Assembly: GCA_958299035.1 (NCBI GenBank)
Contig: CATQJL010000001.1
Coordinates: forward strand, 13,387,834-13,451,833
Source: Cylicocyclus nassatus
Taxonomy: Eukaryota; Nematoda; Chromadorea; Rhabditida; Strongylidae
DNA length: 64,000 nt
Direction of reading: 5' to 3'
Made by a program: the position numbers and the translations under genes. Positions 1-11,527 of this stretch are shown here, one piece after another; position 1 is the stretch's first letter; every line of letters starts with the position of its first letter. The notes below the pieces were generated by a model. It saw nothing but the letters and a program-made list of their open reading frames with translations. It did no database searches and was not told the DNA's origin.

Positions 1-343
1 AGTATGGCTACGGATGTTACGTGCTAACATCTTGACTAAGTAGAAAAACGTTTGTTACCAGTATGTAAAACGCATCGCATTCATGCCCCAAAAAAGAGCA
101 GAAACAGGTGATCACAGTTTCTGATCTTACAACTTGTGACTGTTTATCCGTAGCATTAGGAGACTCCAATTGCTTGCTATTAATTGGGACACACTTGAGG
201 TTCCGAAAGGCAATACTGCGACGGTGAGATCCAAAAAAATTATATTTCGAGAAGAGACCATAGAAAACCTGACTTGGTTGGTCTACAAAGAATTCGAGAA
301 TGATCAACTGGAAAGATAATTGTGTAGGCATGCATTTGGATAT
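1..343. other. Window edge, several overlapping open frames, undecided
   Basis: Both strands stay open here. On the plus strand one frame is open from about 70 to a GTGAGA donor-like site at 223, and another is open from about 141 to a TAA at 318-320. The minus strand has an open frame across 17-400, but its upstream end runs into the inserted hAT element. The frames read like protein, yet no single one can be tied to a clear acceptor and donor pair. It may be the edge of a gene that continues to the left. I do not recognise a family. Confidence 0.2.
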
Positions 344-351
344 CACTCGGC

Positions 352-723
352 CAGTGGCGTACCCAGGATTTCGGCTCGGGGGGGGGGGGGGGCGCGACAA
401 AAAATTTTTTCTAATGAAGGTGCGTGGCGTCAGAAACGCACTCCGAAAAATTTTTTGGGATGTTTCCCAAAATTTTTCCGGGCCTCGGACCCCAAAATTT
501 CAGAAAAAGGGGGCGTGGCGGTAGCCACGCCCCCGAAAAAAATTTTTTTATAAGGCTAATTTGAATTTTTAAAAATTTTTAAAAATTATTTTAATTATTT
601 ACAAATAAAAACGAGTCCTCTGGCATTTTTTATGACACATTTAAGTAACTTTCAAAAGTTTCGCTACCCATTCTCGGGGGGGGGGGGCCCCCCCCCCCGC
701 CCCTCCCCCTCGGTACGCCACTG
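352..723. mobile_element. Non-autonomous hAT-like element (372 bp) with perfect 8-bp target duplication
   Basis: The element begins CAGTGGCGTACCC and ends GGTACGCCACTG, a terminal inverted repeat of the hAT CAGTGG type. The 8 bp CACTCGGC is present immediately on both sides (344-351 and 724-731), which is the length hAT elements duplicate. The interior carries long G and C tracts just inside each end and an AT-rich core, with no transposase. Relatives lie at 56,647-57,000 and as truncated copies at 38,790-39,042 and 19,172-19,242. Confidence 0.85.
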
Positions 724-742
724 CACTCGGCCTATATTTCAG

Positions 743-787
743 GCTATAAAGGAGTGTGCAATGATGTTGAGATCTATGAGCTACTCC
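743..787 (+). other. Possible small isolated exon
   Basis: A 45-nt stretch lies between an acceptor-like TATATTTCAG (733-742) and a perfect GTAAGT donor (788-793). It is open for 15 codons in the first frame. The hAT element inserted 19 bp upstream would sit in the preceding intron. No partner exon with a matching phase could be fixed, so this is only a candidate. Confidence 0.2.
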
Positions 788-957
788 GTAAGTAGCTTGA
801 TTACAAGCCTTTGATTTGCGGATTCATACCATTGTCCTTTTTCGAAAAAGTGGCGCATGCGATATTGTTTCAGTACTCTTGATTATTCAATTCTCATCAA
901 CACTCTTAATGCGATCACAAGTTCCGGTTAGATAGAACGTCTCCTTCGTGACCCCTT

Positions 958-1425
958 TTGAAAAAAATTTCAAGATTGTCCTTCCAATTAACGGCCAATA
1001 AGTACCACGTCAATTTATTGATAGACCGTCTATTGTTTATTTACTGTTCGAGAAACCATTTGCCAAATCAAAGTTTCAACTCGCAAGCCAGCATGGGCTT
1101 CAAAAGAAAAATCAATCGCAACTTCCATGTTGTACTTAATTAGTGATTGAACTTTCATTAGGTGGTATAAGGGGTTGGTTGTCTATCTTGATTTTACGAA
1201 GGCTTTTGATAAGGTGTCAATACTCAATACTCATATACAATCTCAATACTCAATATCGATACTCATTTAAATTAAGACTGGTTGGAAATCGCTCCACTGT
1301 TTTGTGGACTTCTTCCTTTCTAGATAACCGTACTTCAGTGTTCATATTGAAGAAGCTGCTTTGGCCTCAGGACGATGTCTGTGGAATCTTCGAAGTAGAG
1401 TTTTGTCTCTCCTTTTTAATGTGCA
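958..1425 (+). pseudogene. CR1-like LINE reverse transcriptase relic
   Basis: A translated stretch at 1,175-1,219 reads LVVYLDFTKAFDKVS, the conserved palm motif (YLDFxKAFDxV) of CR1/Jockey-type LINE reverse transcriptases. About 90 bp further on, a frame reads WTSSFLDNRTSVFI, matching the W..SFL.NRTQ.V block that normally follows it. Upstream, 958-1,143 gives a weaker match to the region before the palm (...GFKRK...). Stop codons and frameshifts separate the pieces and the catalytic YVDD block is not seen, so the copy is dead. The downstream piece belongs to the repeat that recurs at 7,840-7,960. Confidence 0.55.
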
Positions 1426-2748
1426 CATATGAGCTACCTAAGTTAGTTTAGAAAGAAAACGTGTTATGCTGCGAATTCGCCAATGTCTTCAAGATCTACT
1501 ACAATGCAGTTGTAGGACTGGGAGACAAGGAAAAATTGCCACATGCAATATATTAACTGGTATAGATCAGTCTAGTACCTGGAATTTGCCGATTGTACAT
1601 GGACCAAGATTCTCTACCTAAGATCCATAGATACTGATTAACATTATCACTAGAGGGTAAGTTCTAGAATACGTAGATAAAATAAAGATTCAGGGTTTTA
1701 GTAAATAGTGGACTTCATTTCGATTAACATTGCGAAGTTGTTGCTGCTAAGGGATTTGCTGCAGTTTACAATTTGACTAGATCCCCTTTCATAAACGATA
1801 TCGAAATCTGTGCGGGCATATAGGGTTTACATTAGAACTTTAATGAAGTATGGGGCTGGAGTCTTTAATATTACAACAAAGCGTAGAACTGTACAAATAC
1901 GAAAAAGAATGCAAAACAATTTTACGAAAAGATTCTTGATTAAAAACAAATAAAAAAATAGATGATAATAGATAAAGATAATAAAAACAGTCTGCAAGCC
2001 TAGGATAACCGTAGTAGAGTGAGCGTTTGCTTAGTCTTAAAGTTTATGGTTCACCGTAACCTAAGTCCACCAAAAACATGTGCTTTAATGGAACTTGCAC
2101 TCATGGTGTGTGAAAAGCCACTCAGCAATAAAACGTCTAAGTTGCAGCATTGTCATACATCCTTTGTTGAATAGCTTTTGACTGCTTTCCTGCTCACTAA
2201 TTTAGAAAGTTTACATTCAATTTTGATTCAAAATAAGTCAAGTGAATACCTTCACCAAAAGGTGAGAAAAGGAATAGGTGCAGTTTACGACCATTGTAGG
2301 TGATAACAACTAGATCGATTCTACATTTTGTTGAACTCTGCCAACGTACTGGCGTATTCATTGCTGTATAGAGCAGAAGTTCATCTTGACAATGGTCACA
2401 GCTAGCTGGCAGTCCACTATAGGGTTTCTGGGCTTTTCAAAAGCTGCCCTTTTTTAAGTTAATTCCTTTTGTCATATGAAGGTCAAAGATTGACCCGTCA
2501 GATAACCGAGTAACGTTGGTGCAGAAATAAGGAGTGTTTCTTGTGCGTATGCCGCACCGTAATTTCTTCCTCTGTTATTAAACTCGAAACCAAAAAGCGC
2601 GACGGCTGGGTTGGTCCGTTTCCATGCATGGTATAACGTTGTCCGGATGAATGTCAATAGGTAGCACAGAGCTTCTTTTTGGTACAAAACATCAATGTGA
2701 TGATGACGGCGAGAGGGCGCAGAGACCGGGAGGCGACGAGAGTGCAAC
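1297..2748. repeat. Long duplicated segment, copy A (uninterrupted)
   Basis: This stretch matches 7,843-11,336 over its whole length at high identity, from the CR1-like tail to the point where the two diverge after GTGCAACGCGAT. Copy A lacks the two MITEs and the extra ~430 bp found in copy B. A minus-strand frame of about 97-99 codons survives in both copies (2,472-2,771 and 11,035-11,328). It suggests a decayed or conserved coding remnant that I cannot assign. Confidence 0.8.
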
Positions 2749-2951
2749 GCGATGACGTATTCGAAGCACACAGCTATTTACTTTGGCTCGAGATTGAACA
2801 ACTGCTCAAATTGTCGAGGACTAGGGAACTCCTTGTACACAACCGTTGTCCACGCTGTAACTCTAATTACAAGTTTGATTACGAGGATGTAATGAATAAA
2901 CGTGGCAATCTTAAAGCAGCAGGACCTGGATGCAGTTTAGAAAAGATTTGA
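2746..2951 (+). CDS. Coding-like fragment with a CPRC motif, unknown
   Basis: Just after the duplicated segment ends, a frame stays open for about 68 codons to a TGA at 2,949-2,951. The translation is compositionally protein-like: acidic and leucine-rich first (LLWLEIEQLLKL), then HNRCPRCNSNYKFDYEDV, whose CxxC could be half of a zinc-binding site. No start codon outside the repeat and no clear upstream acceptor were found. It could be a terminal exon or a transposon protein fragment. I do not recognise the family. Confidence 0.3.
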
Positions 2952-3258
2952 ATTCTGGCTTTCACTTCTGCCAGACGCATCTCAGATAGGAGCAATTTTT
3001 TACGAAGACATCGCGAGGTGCACTATTCGTACGTATCGAGGCCCGTTTGGCAGACGTTTAGCCGAGAATACAGATAATCATGTGTAATCTATCATACTCT
3101 TTAATAAAGCGCAGGCACCCCCATCTGACGTCAGTGTCGGTCTGTTCGTGCCATGTTTGGGTTGTTTACCACTATGCTCCATGAACCTGCACTTTACCAC
3201 TGCCTTTACCACTATGCTCCACGAACCTGCACTTTACCACTGCCCTTTTTTGTACAAG

Positions 3259-3434
3259 TGATCTTTGCCATCAGACTGTCTGTCTTCGCTATTGTTTATC
3301 AAGGTTCCTTACGCAGGCACGAGCAGTCAAACGCTGCTACCACAACTCCTAAGCGGTGAGATCGATTAGTCTCATAACCGCTTCACGATATTTCGCTTTA
3401 TTTCAGCTACGATTTGACTCCATTATCAATCTAA
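3259..3434 (+). CDS. C-terminal exons of an unidentified membrane protein, copy 1
   Basis: The first exon starts after an acceptor at 3,258 or 3,274 and ends at 3,355. A 52-bp intron follows (GTGAGA donor at 3,356; CTTTATTTCAG acceptor ending at 3,406). The second exon, 3,407-3,434, ends in TAA. The phases match (CG + C) and the joined tail reads ...SLRRHEQSNAATTTPKRY then DLTPLSI. This polar basic tail follows a hydrophobic run, IFAIRLSVFAIVY, as at the cytoplasmic end of a multi-pass protein. Upstream exons were not located. Without the splice, the first exon would run into a stop just past the donor, as a real exon would. Confidence 0.4.
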
Positions 3435-3645
3435 AGACGGGTAAGGTATTCTACCATCGTTTGTTTCATCTGAAAGGCTCATACTCTTTAATAAAGCGCA
3501 GGCACCCCCATCTGACGTCAGTGTCGGTCTGTTCGTGCCATGTTTGGGTTGTTTACCACTATGCTCCATGAACCTGCACTTTAACACTGCCTTTACCACT
3601 ATGCTCCACGAACCTGCACTTTACCACTGCCCTTTTTTGTACAAG

Positions 3646-3821
3646 TGATCTTTGCCATCAGACTGTCTGTCTTCGCTATTGTTTATCAAGGTTCCTTACG
3701 CAGGCACGAGCAGTCAAACGCTGCTACCACAACTCCTAAGCGGTGAGATCGATTAGTCTCATAACCGCTTCACGATATTTCGCTTTATTTCAGCTACGAT
3801 TTGACTCCATTATCAATCTAA
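3646..3821 (+). CDS. Second copy of the C-terminal exon pair
   Basis: This is the same two-exon structure shifted by 387 bp within the tandem duplication: first exon ending at 3,742, intron 3,743-3,793, second exon 3,794-3,821. The splice sites and the stop codon are preserved. Either copy could serve as the alternative 3' end of one transcript. The duplication is recent enough that neither copy shows decay. Confidence 0.35.
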
Positions 3822-4096
3822 AGACGGGTAAGGTATTCTACCATCGTTTGTTTCATCTGAAAGGCTATCATTCCCATCGCCCTGTGATACCTGTCTTTTC
3901 GCACCTCATCGTTTCTGTGACTATTTCTGATTCTTACAACTATCTCTCCTTTTATGCAACTCTGATCGCTCCTAGAGCAACAAAAGCGCACCAACATATG
4001 CAATCTCACTTTTATGAGCAATTTTTCACTTATGTTAAAATTATATTAGATTTGAGGATTTCATAATTGCTGCAAAGTTCTATGCCTCAAGAAGAA

Positions 4097-7000
4097 GCCA
4101 ATTGAAGTTTTTTCTGAGAAACTCGAAATAAAAATGAAGCGATTTGAGCAGCACCTCCAATGTGGCTGCATTTATGAATTTTTCTAGAAGCTGAGCAGTT
4201 TTTTTGAGAGTAACGTTTTGATCTCAAAACGATCATCATCTGCCATTTTGTATCAGTAAATACAAAAAAAACACGGTACAAGTATTTTCAAACCGAAGAA
4301 TTGGCAAAACTGACCAAAAAATCAATGATCTAAAAAGATTCTATCAATTATCATTAACAATATAATGATGCTGTTTCCGTAATTTTGTCAAAACATTGCA
4401 CAACCTCAAAATCGTATAGACAGTGTGGATGAACAGTTGAAATTGGATATACACTTTGATAGTAGCATTCTTGATTATATTCAAGTCAGTAGCCTACTAA
4501 GATGAGCTGGAAATTGAGGTAGACACTGGAGTTGGGCTTATCATAGGTGTTGAACAATTTGAAAAGCCCATATAGAACGCGAACGGGAGTTTGGAATTAG
4601 AATTTTTGAATTGAAAAGACTCTGAGCAAGCTTCCAACAACGCATATTTCGTGATGAGGAAGGAATGTTTTTTGATTCAGAAGATTTTGTAACTATAAAT
4701 TGGAACGTTGGCTAGAGCTGCAGCGATGTTCGCCCGCGGCCCTTTCATGACCGGGAACATCGCTTAATTCACCCCAGGTTTACATACGGGCCCAAAAGAT
4801 CTAAAGGGAATGAAATGTCAAGGTAGTTCGTAGGGACAGTCGATGAGAAGAGCAGGGCCCCGGGTGAAAAGAGTCAGGAGGAATGTACACAGCTGTAGCT
4901 GGGAAAAGCTTGCCGAGTTTGTGACGTGACGGCCACTTTGTCAAAAAATTTCTGAATGTGAGAATTTGAGGGTATCCGAGGATTTTCACAAAATGTGTGA
5001 ATGAGCCACTTTGGCAGCTACAGTTTGTCGAAAGGTGATCACGCTAAAACGTTGCCTCAAAACCGCACGAAAACGCTAAGGGCTTGCGCTGCATTTCCTT
5101 GCAGGGGAGTTTAAAGAAAAGGTGGGAACAGACAGGTCCCAACTAACCACTATTAGCAAACAGCAGACATGACGGAAAATCTTGGCGTGCGCGGCACAAC
5201 ATGCCAATTTTGGCCTGATTCGGGGGACTGTAAAGGCGCAGTTCGCATTTTCTCAACAGCAGCACATTTGGGGCAAGATTCGAAAGCGATTAAGTAAGAT
5301 CTAAAGGATGTGGAATGGCAGAAAAGATTGGTAGTTCGGGAGTTTCATGAAGGAAATTGGATGAAAAAGATTGGGAGGAGAGGGGGATGCAGTTTGGCTC
5401 AAAGAACTCAGGAGACAGCAATACGCAAGTTTGCAAAGCGCAAGAGCATACCTACCTGGAAAGCTGGGAGGAAGCGGTTGAAATTCTGTTGGCACTTTTG
5501 TTAATAGAACTTAGGAAACCACATAAAGCAAAAAAGATCCTCACAATTAACTTTGATAATTTCTGGGTTTTTAAATGTCTGAAAAATCCGTGCCATACTT
5601 TTGAAGAAAAGGTTCCCAAGTTCTGTCTTTGGCCAATTGAAGTTTTTTCTGAGAAACTCGAAATAAAAATGAAGCGATTTGAGCAGCACCTCTAATGTGG
5701 CTGCATTTATGAATTTTTCTAGAAGCTGAGCAGTTTTTTTGAGAGTAACGTTTTGATCTCAAAACGATCATCATCTGCCATTTTGTATCAGTAAATACAA
5801 AAAAAACACGGTACAAGTATTTTCAAACCGAAGAATTGGCAAAACTGACCAAAAAATCAATGATCTAAAAAGATTCTATCAATTATCATTAACAATATAA
5901 TGATGCTGTTTCCGTAATTTTGTCAAAACATTGCACAACCTCAAAATCGTATAGACAGTGTGGATGAACAGTTGAAATTGGATATACACTTTGATAGTAG
6001 CATTCTTGATTATATTCAAGTCAGTAGCCTACTAAGATGAGCTGGAAATTGAGGTAGACACTGGAGTTGGGCTTATCATAGGTGTTGAACAATTTGAAAA
6101 GCCCATATAGAACGCGAACGGGAGTTTGGAATTAGAATTTTTGAATTGAAAAGACTCTGAGCAAGCTTCCAACAACGCATATTTCGTGATGAGGAAGGAA
6201 TGTTTTTTGATTCAGAAGATTTTGTAACTATAAATTGGAACGTTGGCTAGAGCTGCAGCGATGTTCGCCCGCGGCCCTTTCATGACCGGGAACATCGCTT
6301 AATTCACCCCAGGCTTACATACGGGCCCAAAAGATCTAAAGGGAATGAAATGTCAAGGTAGTTCGTAGGGACAGTCGATGAGAAGAGCAGGGCCCCGGGT
6401 GAAAAGAGTCAGGAGGAATGTACACAGCTGTAGCTGGGAAAAGCTTGCCGAGTTTGTGACGTGACGGCCACTTTGTCAAAAAATTTCTGAATGTGAGAAT
6501 TTGAGGGTATCCGAGGATTTTCACAAAATGTGTGAATGAGCCACTTTGGCAGCTACAGTTTGTCGAAAGGTGATCACGCTAAAACGTTGCCTCAAAACCG
6601 CACGAAAACGCTAAGGGCTTGCGCTGCATTTCCTTGCAGGGGAGTTTAAAGAAAAGGTGGGAACAGACAGGTCCCAACTAACCACTATTAGCAAACAGCA
6701 GACATGACGGAAAATCTTGGCGTGCGCGGCACAACATGCCAATTTTGGCCTGATTCGGGGGACTGTAAAGGCGCAGTTCGCATTTTCTCAACAGCAGCAC
6801 ATTTGGGGCAAGATTCGAAAGCGATTAAGTAAGATCTAAAGGATGTGGAATGGCAGAAAAGATTGGTAGTTCGGGAGTTTCATGAAGGAAATTGGATGAA
6901 AAAGATTGGGAGGAGAGGGGGATGCAGTTTGGCTCAAAGAACTCAGGAGACAGCAATACGCAAGTTTGCAAAGCGCAAGAGCATACCTACCTGGAAAGCT

Positions 7001-7166
7001 GGGAGGAAGCGGTTGAAATTCTGTTGGCACTTTTGTTAATAGAACTTAGGAAACCACATAAAGCAAAAAAGATCCTCACAATTAACTTTGATAATTTCTG
7101 GGTTTTTAAATGTCTGAAAAATCCGTGCCATACTTTTGAAGAAAAGGTTCCCAAGTTCTGTCTTTG
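4097..7166. repeat. Near-identical tandem duplication, 2 x 1,535 bp
   Basis: Copy 1 is 4,097-5,631 and copy 2 is 5,632-7,166. Every landmark recurs at exactly +1,535, and I noticed only two substitutions (C at 4,158 against T at 5,693; T at 4,779 against C at 6,314). Copy 1 passes straight into copy 2 at TCTTTG|GCCA, whereas copy 2 ends TCTTTG|ACAG. The unit has no long frame supported as a gene. Small open frames (for example 5,357-5,695) differ between the copies only where the junction changes them. It is either a very young duplication or an assembly repeat. Confidence 0.93.
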
Positions 7167-7193
7167 ACAGTCAATCTCACTACACACACATAG

Positions 7194-7230
7194 CCAGTCC
7201 AAAGCGCCGCGAAGCGGCGCTTTGGACTGG
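7194..7230. repeat. Perfect 17-bp hairpin
   Basis: CCAGTCCAAAGCGCCGC pairs perfectly with its complement across a GAA loop. It is GC-rich in an AT-rich setting and lies immediately before the Helitron-like element. It could be a terminator-like hairpin of a neighbouring rolling-circle element. Confidence 0.8.
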
Positions 7231-7718
7231 TCTTAAATATAAAGCTGAATGTCTGTTTGTCTGTCTGTATGTCTGTCTGTAGTATGTTCCGAATAGAAAT
7301 TTTCATTTCTGAACCGATCCGGACCAAACTTGGCACACATACACTTCGGGCCCCGGCGGGTGTCATAGGCTACTTTTCGTCATTGATTAATGTCGATTTT
7401 ATCGATTTTTTGCAGAGTTCACCTACGGAGCTGGAAGTTTTCACAGGGGGGGGGGGTAATCGAGCATGCTGATTACGAATACAATATTAGTTTTCAGAAT
7501 TATCGATTACTTTTATCGATTTTATCGATTTTTTGCAAAGTTTGAGCTACGGGGCTGGGGGTTGTTGAGGGAGGTAGGTGAGTATGCTGATTATTAACAC
7601 AGCGGGAATAGGAAATTGCATGTAGAAGTGTGCACAGGGAAAGGTTGTACAGGGATAGGGGTGGGACCTTTAACGTAGTATCTTGACAGGGCCGGGCGGA
7701 GCTGGGTAAGCCAGCTAG
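7231..7718 (+). mobile_element. Helitron-like non-autonomous element
   Basis: The element starts TCTTAAATATAAAGCTGAATG, followed by a TCTG-rich tract, and ends GGGTAAGCCAGCTAG followed by T. The TC start, GC-rich 3' subterminal stretch and CTAG end are the hallmarks of Helitron-type rolling-circle elements. Two related copies lie at 34,286-34,846 and 39,053-39,733, both with the expected A|TC and CTAG|T junctions. No Rep/helicase frame is present. Confidence 0.6.
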
Positions 7719-8138
7719 TATTACATATTCTATACGTAAAAATATGAAAAAAAGAGGTCCAGGTTTGGACTAGCACAATCATGGTGTGAGCTCGTTCCGA
7801 CTATTAGAACTATTTTTTTTCAAGGTTGAATTGGAAATAATCCCTTGTTTCGTGGACTGCTTCCTTTCTAGATAACCGTACTTCAGTGTTCATATTGAAG
7901 AACCTGCTTTGGCCTCCGGGCGATGTCTATGGAATTTCACGAGGTAGAGTTTTGTCTCTCCTTCTTCTCCTTCTTAATCTTCGTTTTCTTTCTGAACTAA
8001 CTCAGGGAGCACATATGAGCTCCCTGAGTTAGTTTTGAAAGAAAACGTGTCATGCTGCTAATTCGCCAATGTCTTCAAGATCTAGTACAATGCAGTTGTA
8101 GGACTGAGAGACAAGGAGAAATTGCTACATGCAATATA

Positions 8139-8846
8139 TTAGGTGGGTCCGAAAGTTCTGTCGTTTCATTTTCAAAAATGTGTAACTTTGCGCTGTTTCA
8201 ACGGATTTGCTTGTCTGTAATTTTATTAGAAAGAATAGGTCTTTCGCTTTCAAACGCTTTTTCGCGAAGTTTCTGTTTCACACTGGATGCGAAGATAAAA
8301 ATGGAAAAATAAGACCATGTAAACTTTGACCATTTTAAGTTAAGTCACCAAAAATCTGGAATGCTGCGGAAAAATCTGAAATCGTCAGTACATATGTTTT
8401 TTGGCCTATCCTTTGCATCTGTGAAAAGTTTGGGCTGTTTGGATGTCTCTGTGAAATTATGAAAATCGAGTTTACTATGGAAAACGCCAAAATTAATTAA
8501 TTTGTCAATTTTCGCGAAAATTATAACTTCTCACAGAGACGTCCAAACAGCACAAACTTTTCAAAGTTGCAAAGAGTAGACCAAAAAACATATGTACTGA
8601 CGATTTCAGATTTTTCCGCAGCATTCCAGATTTTTGGTGACTTAACTTAAAATGGTCAAAGTTTACATGGTCTTATTTTTCCATTTTTATCTTCGCATCC
8701 AGTGTGAAACAGAAACTTCGCGAAAAAGCGTTTGAAAGCGAAAGACCTATTCTTTCTAATAAAATTACAAACAAGCAAATCCGTTGAGACAGCGCAAAGT
8801 TACAAATTTTTGAAAATGAAACGACAGAACTTTCGGACCCACCTAA
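8139..8846. mobile_element. Foldback MITE, almost fully palindromic
   Basis: The ends are TTAGGTGGGTCCGAAAG and its complement, with TA on each side (8,137-8,138 and 8,847-8,848). The arms of about 350 bp pair along nearly their whole length around a centre near 8,494. TA duplication and TTAGG ends suggest a Tc1/mariner-related non-autonomous element. Any open frames here are palindrome shadows. Confidence 0.88.
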
Positions 8847-8848
8847 TA

Positions 8849-9733
8849 TTAGGTTGTAACAGAATTAGTGCAGGTTTTTCACACCTTTTTTCAAAGTATC
8901 GATTCAAAACAAAATTCCATTGTATTAGGAAACTATGCATATCTTCTGAAAGCACTCATCTTCTAGTTTCTTACGCATGCTTTCGTTTCAGGAGAACTGG
9001 GTTCATTTCGAAATTATGCGCTTTTGAAATCAAGAGACTAAACCTTAAAATTTTTTCCTTTTACACTCTTTGCTCTATATCCACAGCGAAAAATTGGAAT
9101 TTTTTGCAAACTGGCGTAATGTTTGTATGTGATCTGTGCTACAAAATGCACATCGAAGCAAATTTCTCAAAAATTTCCAGACTGAGAAGTTTTATTTCAA
9201 ACCCAAATAACCGCTGCTATCACTCGCGGCGTATAAAAATCCCAAATGCGAAGCAATCGCGGAGCTTTCGCTGTGCGCAAAAAGAATGGACACAGGATAC
9301 ATGATAGAAAAAATCGGGAGTTGTTGTTCTTTTCGGGTGCGAAAAAATTCAAAAAACAGCAAAAAAAGCACCTTTTTGTCTTTTGAGAGCACTTGTGAAG
9401 AAAGAGTGATTACAAAATTTTTGCAATATTTTCTAGCAAAAATTTTTTCGTAAACATTAATTTTAACGCTGCTGCACAATCGACTATTGTCTACGCAGTG
9501 AATGAAGTTTGTACCATTCTACTACATTGCATAATGAGTTATGGGCTCTCAAACTGAAGGTTTTCAAGGAAACTTTTGGCAGTCTTCGGGCCAAAAATTT
9601 TGTTGCTGATTGCAGTAAAGGTTTGCTAATTGCAGTAATTTTTATCGGAAACGGATTGACTATTTTCCGTAAAAAGTTATAGTAATCCAAGCTCAAAATT
9701 TGGAAAATTTGCATTAATTCTGTTACAGCCTAA
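8849..9733. mobile_element. TTAGG-ended MITE inserted beside the preceding one
   Basis: The left end TTAGGTTGTAACAGAATTA matches the right end TAATTCTGTTACAGCCTAA inverted. TA flanks both sides, the left TA being shared with the neighbouring MITE. The ~880-bp interior has a 190-codon open frame in one reading that starts inside the previous MITE, so it is not taken as a gene. Confidence 0.8.
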
Positions 9734-11527
9734 TAACTGGTATAGATCAGTCTAGTACCTGGAATTTGCCGATTGTACATGGACCAAGGTTCCTTACCTA
9801 AGATCCATAGATATTGATTAACACTATCACTAGAGGGAGAAGTTCTAGAATACGTAGATGAAATAAAGATTCAGGGTTTTAGTAGATAGTGGACTTCATT
9901 TCGATTAACATTGCGAAGTTGTTGCTGTTAAGGGATTTGCTGCAGTTTACAATTGAACTAGATCCCCTTTCATAAACGATATCAAAATTTGTGCGGGCAT
10001 ATAGGGTTTACATTAGACCTTTGATGAAGTATGGGGCTGGAGTCTTTAATAATACAACAAAGCGTAGATCTGTACAAATACGAAAAAGAATGCAAAACAA
10101 TTTTACGAAAAAATTCTTGATTAAAAACAAATGTCACAAAAATCAACTTTCACCCAATTAAAAGGAACGAAATAGGGTTCTGGAATTAGGTTCTATATAC
10201 AAAGAAGAAAAACTTTGATCTAATACGAATTTTATTTAGAGAGTGTCAAATTAATTGTGCAAGCTTTTTTGAGAATAGAGATTCTAATACCAAAGAAGGG
10301 CCACAAAAAAGTGGTAATACCAAGAGCGCGGAGTAATGCGAGGAGAAGATTTTTTATACTAACAGAGACAACGGCGATCTGAATAAACTTATGAGGTAGA
10401 GCATGCTTTCCACCAAGCTTTCTAAGTACAAAAACGGTTTTGACTGTTTACATTTTCAAGAACTTTCATAATTGTTTTGTTGTTATTTCTAAATTCCTGT
10501 ATAGATTTGTTCGGTTAAATTGTATTACCTTTTGTTGTAACATGCGTAGGAATTTCCTACGCAATAAAAACAGTCTGCAAGCCTAGATAACCCTGGTAGA
10601 GTGAGCGTTTGCTTAGTCTTAAAGTTTATGGTTCACCGTAACCTAAGCCCACCAGAGACATGTGCTTTAATGGAACTTGCACTCATGGTGTGTGAAAAGC
10701 CACTCAGCAAAAAACGGCCAAGTTGCAGCATTGTCATACATCCTTTGTTGAATAGCTTTTGACTGCTTTCCTGCTCACTAATTTAGAAATTTTACATTCA
10801 ATTTTGATTCAAAATAAGTCAAGTGAATACCTTCACCAAAAGGTGAGAAAAAGAATAGGTGCAGTTTACGACCATTGTAGGTGATAACAACTAGATCGAT
10901 TCTACATTTTGTTGAACTCTGCCAAAGTACTGGCGTATTCATTGCTGTATAGAGCAGAAGTTCATCTTGACAATGGTCACAGCTAGCTGGCAGTCCACTA
11001 TAGGGTTTCTGGGCTTTTCAAAAGCTGCCCTTTTTTAAGTTAATTCCTTTTGTCGTATGAAGGTCAAAGATTGACCCGTCAGATAACCGAGTAACGTTGG
11101 TGCAGAAATAAGGAGTGTTTCTTGTGCGTATGCCTCACCGTAATTTCTTCCTCTGTTAATAAACTCGAAACCAAAAAGCGCGACGGCTGGGTTGGTCCGT
11201 TTCCCTGCATGGTATAACGTTGTCCGGATGAATGTCAATAGGTAGCAGAGAGCTTCTTTTTGGTACAAAACATTAATGTGATGATGACGGCGAGAGGACG
11301 CAGAGACCGGGAGGCGACGAGAGTGCAACGCGATACGCAGCGTGCGCTCTGTTACCGCATTTGCTGTGTTGTTGAGATATGGAAGCGCATGCCAGGAGTG
11401 TTAAAATGTGCAGTTATGTGATCATGGAAAAGTCGTTCTGGCTTGGAAGGTTCTACGGTGCTATGACAATGTTAGACCTAAAATTTAAAGCAAGATAAAG
11501 TTTATTCTTGCAACTGATCGGAAAGTA

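Larger units (their letters stand above)
3094..3866. repeat. Tandem duplication, 2 x 387 bp
   Basis: Copy 1 is 3,094-3,480 and copy 2 starts at 3,481. The offset is 387 bp and the copies are almost identical; the few differences include ACTTTACCAC against ACTTTAACAC. The end of copy 1 runs directly into the start of copy 2 (AAAGGCTC, then ATACTC). Each unit contains the same two exon-like segments, described separately, and an internal 34-bp doublet ending in CCTGCACTTTACCACTGCC. Each unit also contains one TGACGTCA palindrome. Confidence 0.92.
7843..11336. repeat. Long duplicated segment, copy B (interrupted by MITEs)
   Basis: Homologous to 1,297-2,748. Relative to copy A it carries two MITEs side by side (8,139-9,733) at GCAATATA/ACTGG, and about 430 bp of extra sequence (about 10,134-10,562). 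In copy A that extra sequence is replaced by a short A-rich filler. Downstream of 11,336 the copies are unrelated. Confidence 0.8.

Noticed and set aside
7231..7718. SINE or microsatellite-only explanation for the TCTG-rich element
   Set aside because: Three copies share defined TC...CTAG ends with A/T insertion context at two of them, which fits a Helitron-like element better; no poly(A) tail or pol III boxes.
8732..9304. 190-codon frame on the plus strand
   Set aside because: It begins inside one MITE arm and continues into the adjacent MITE; no motif, and it crosses a transposon junction.
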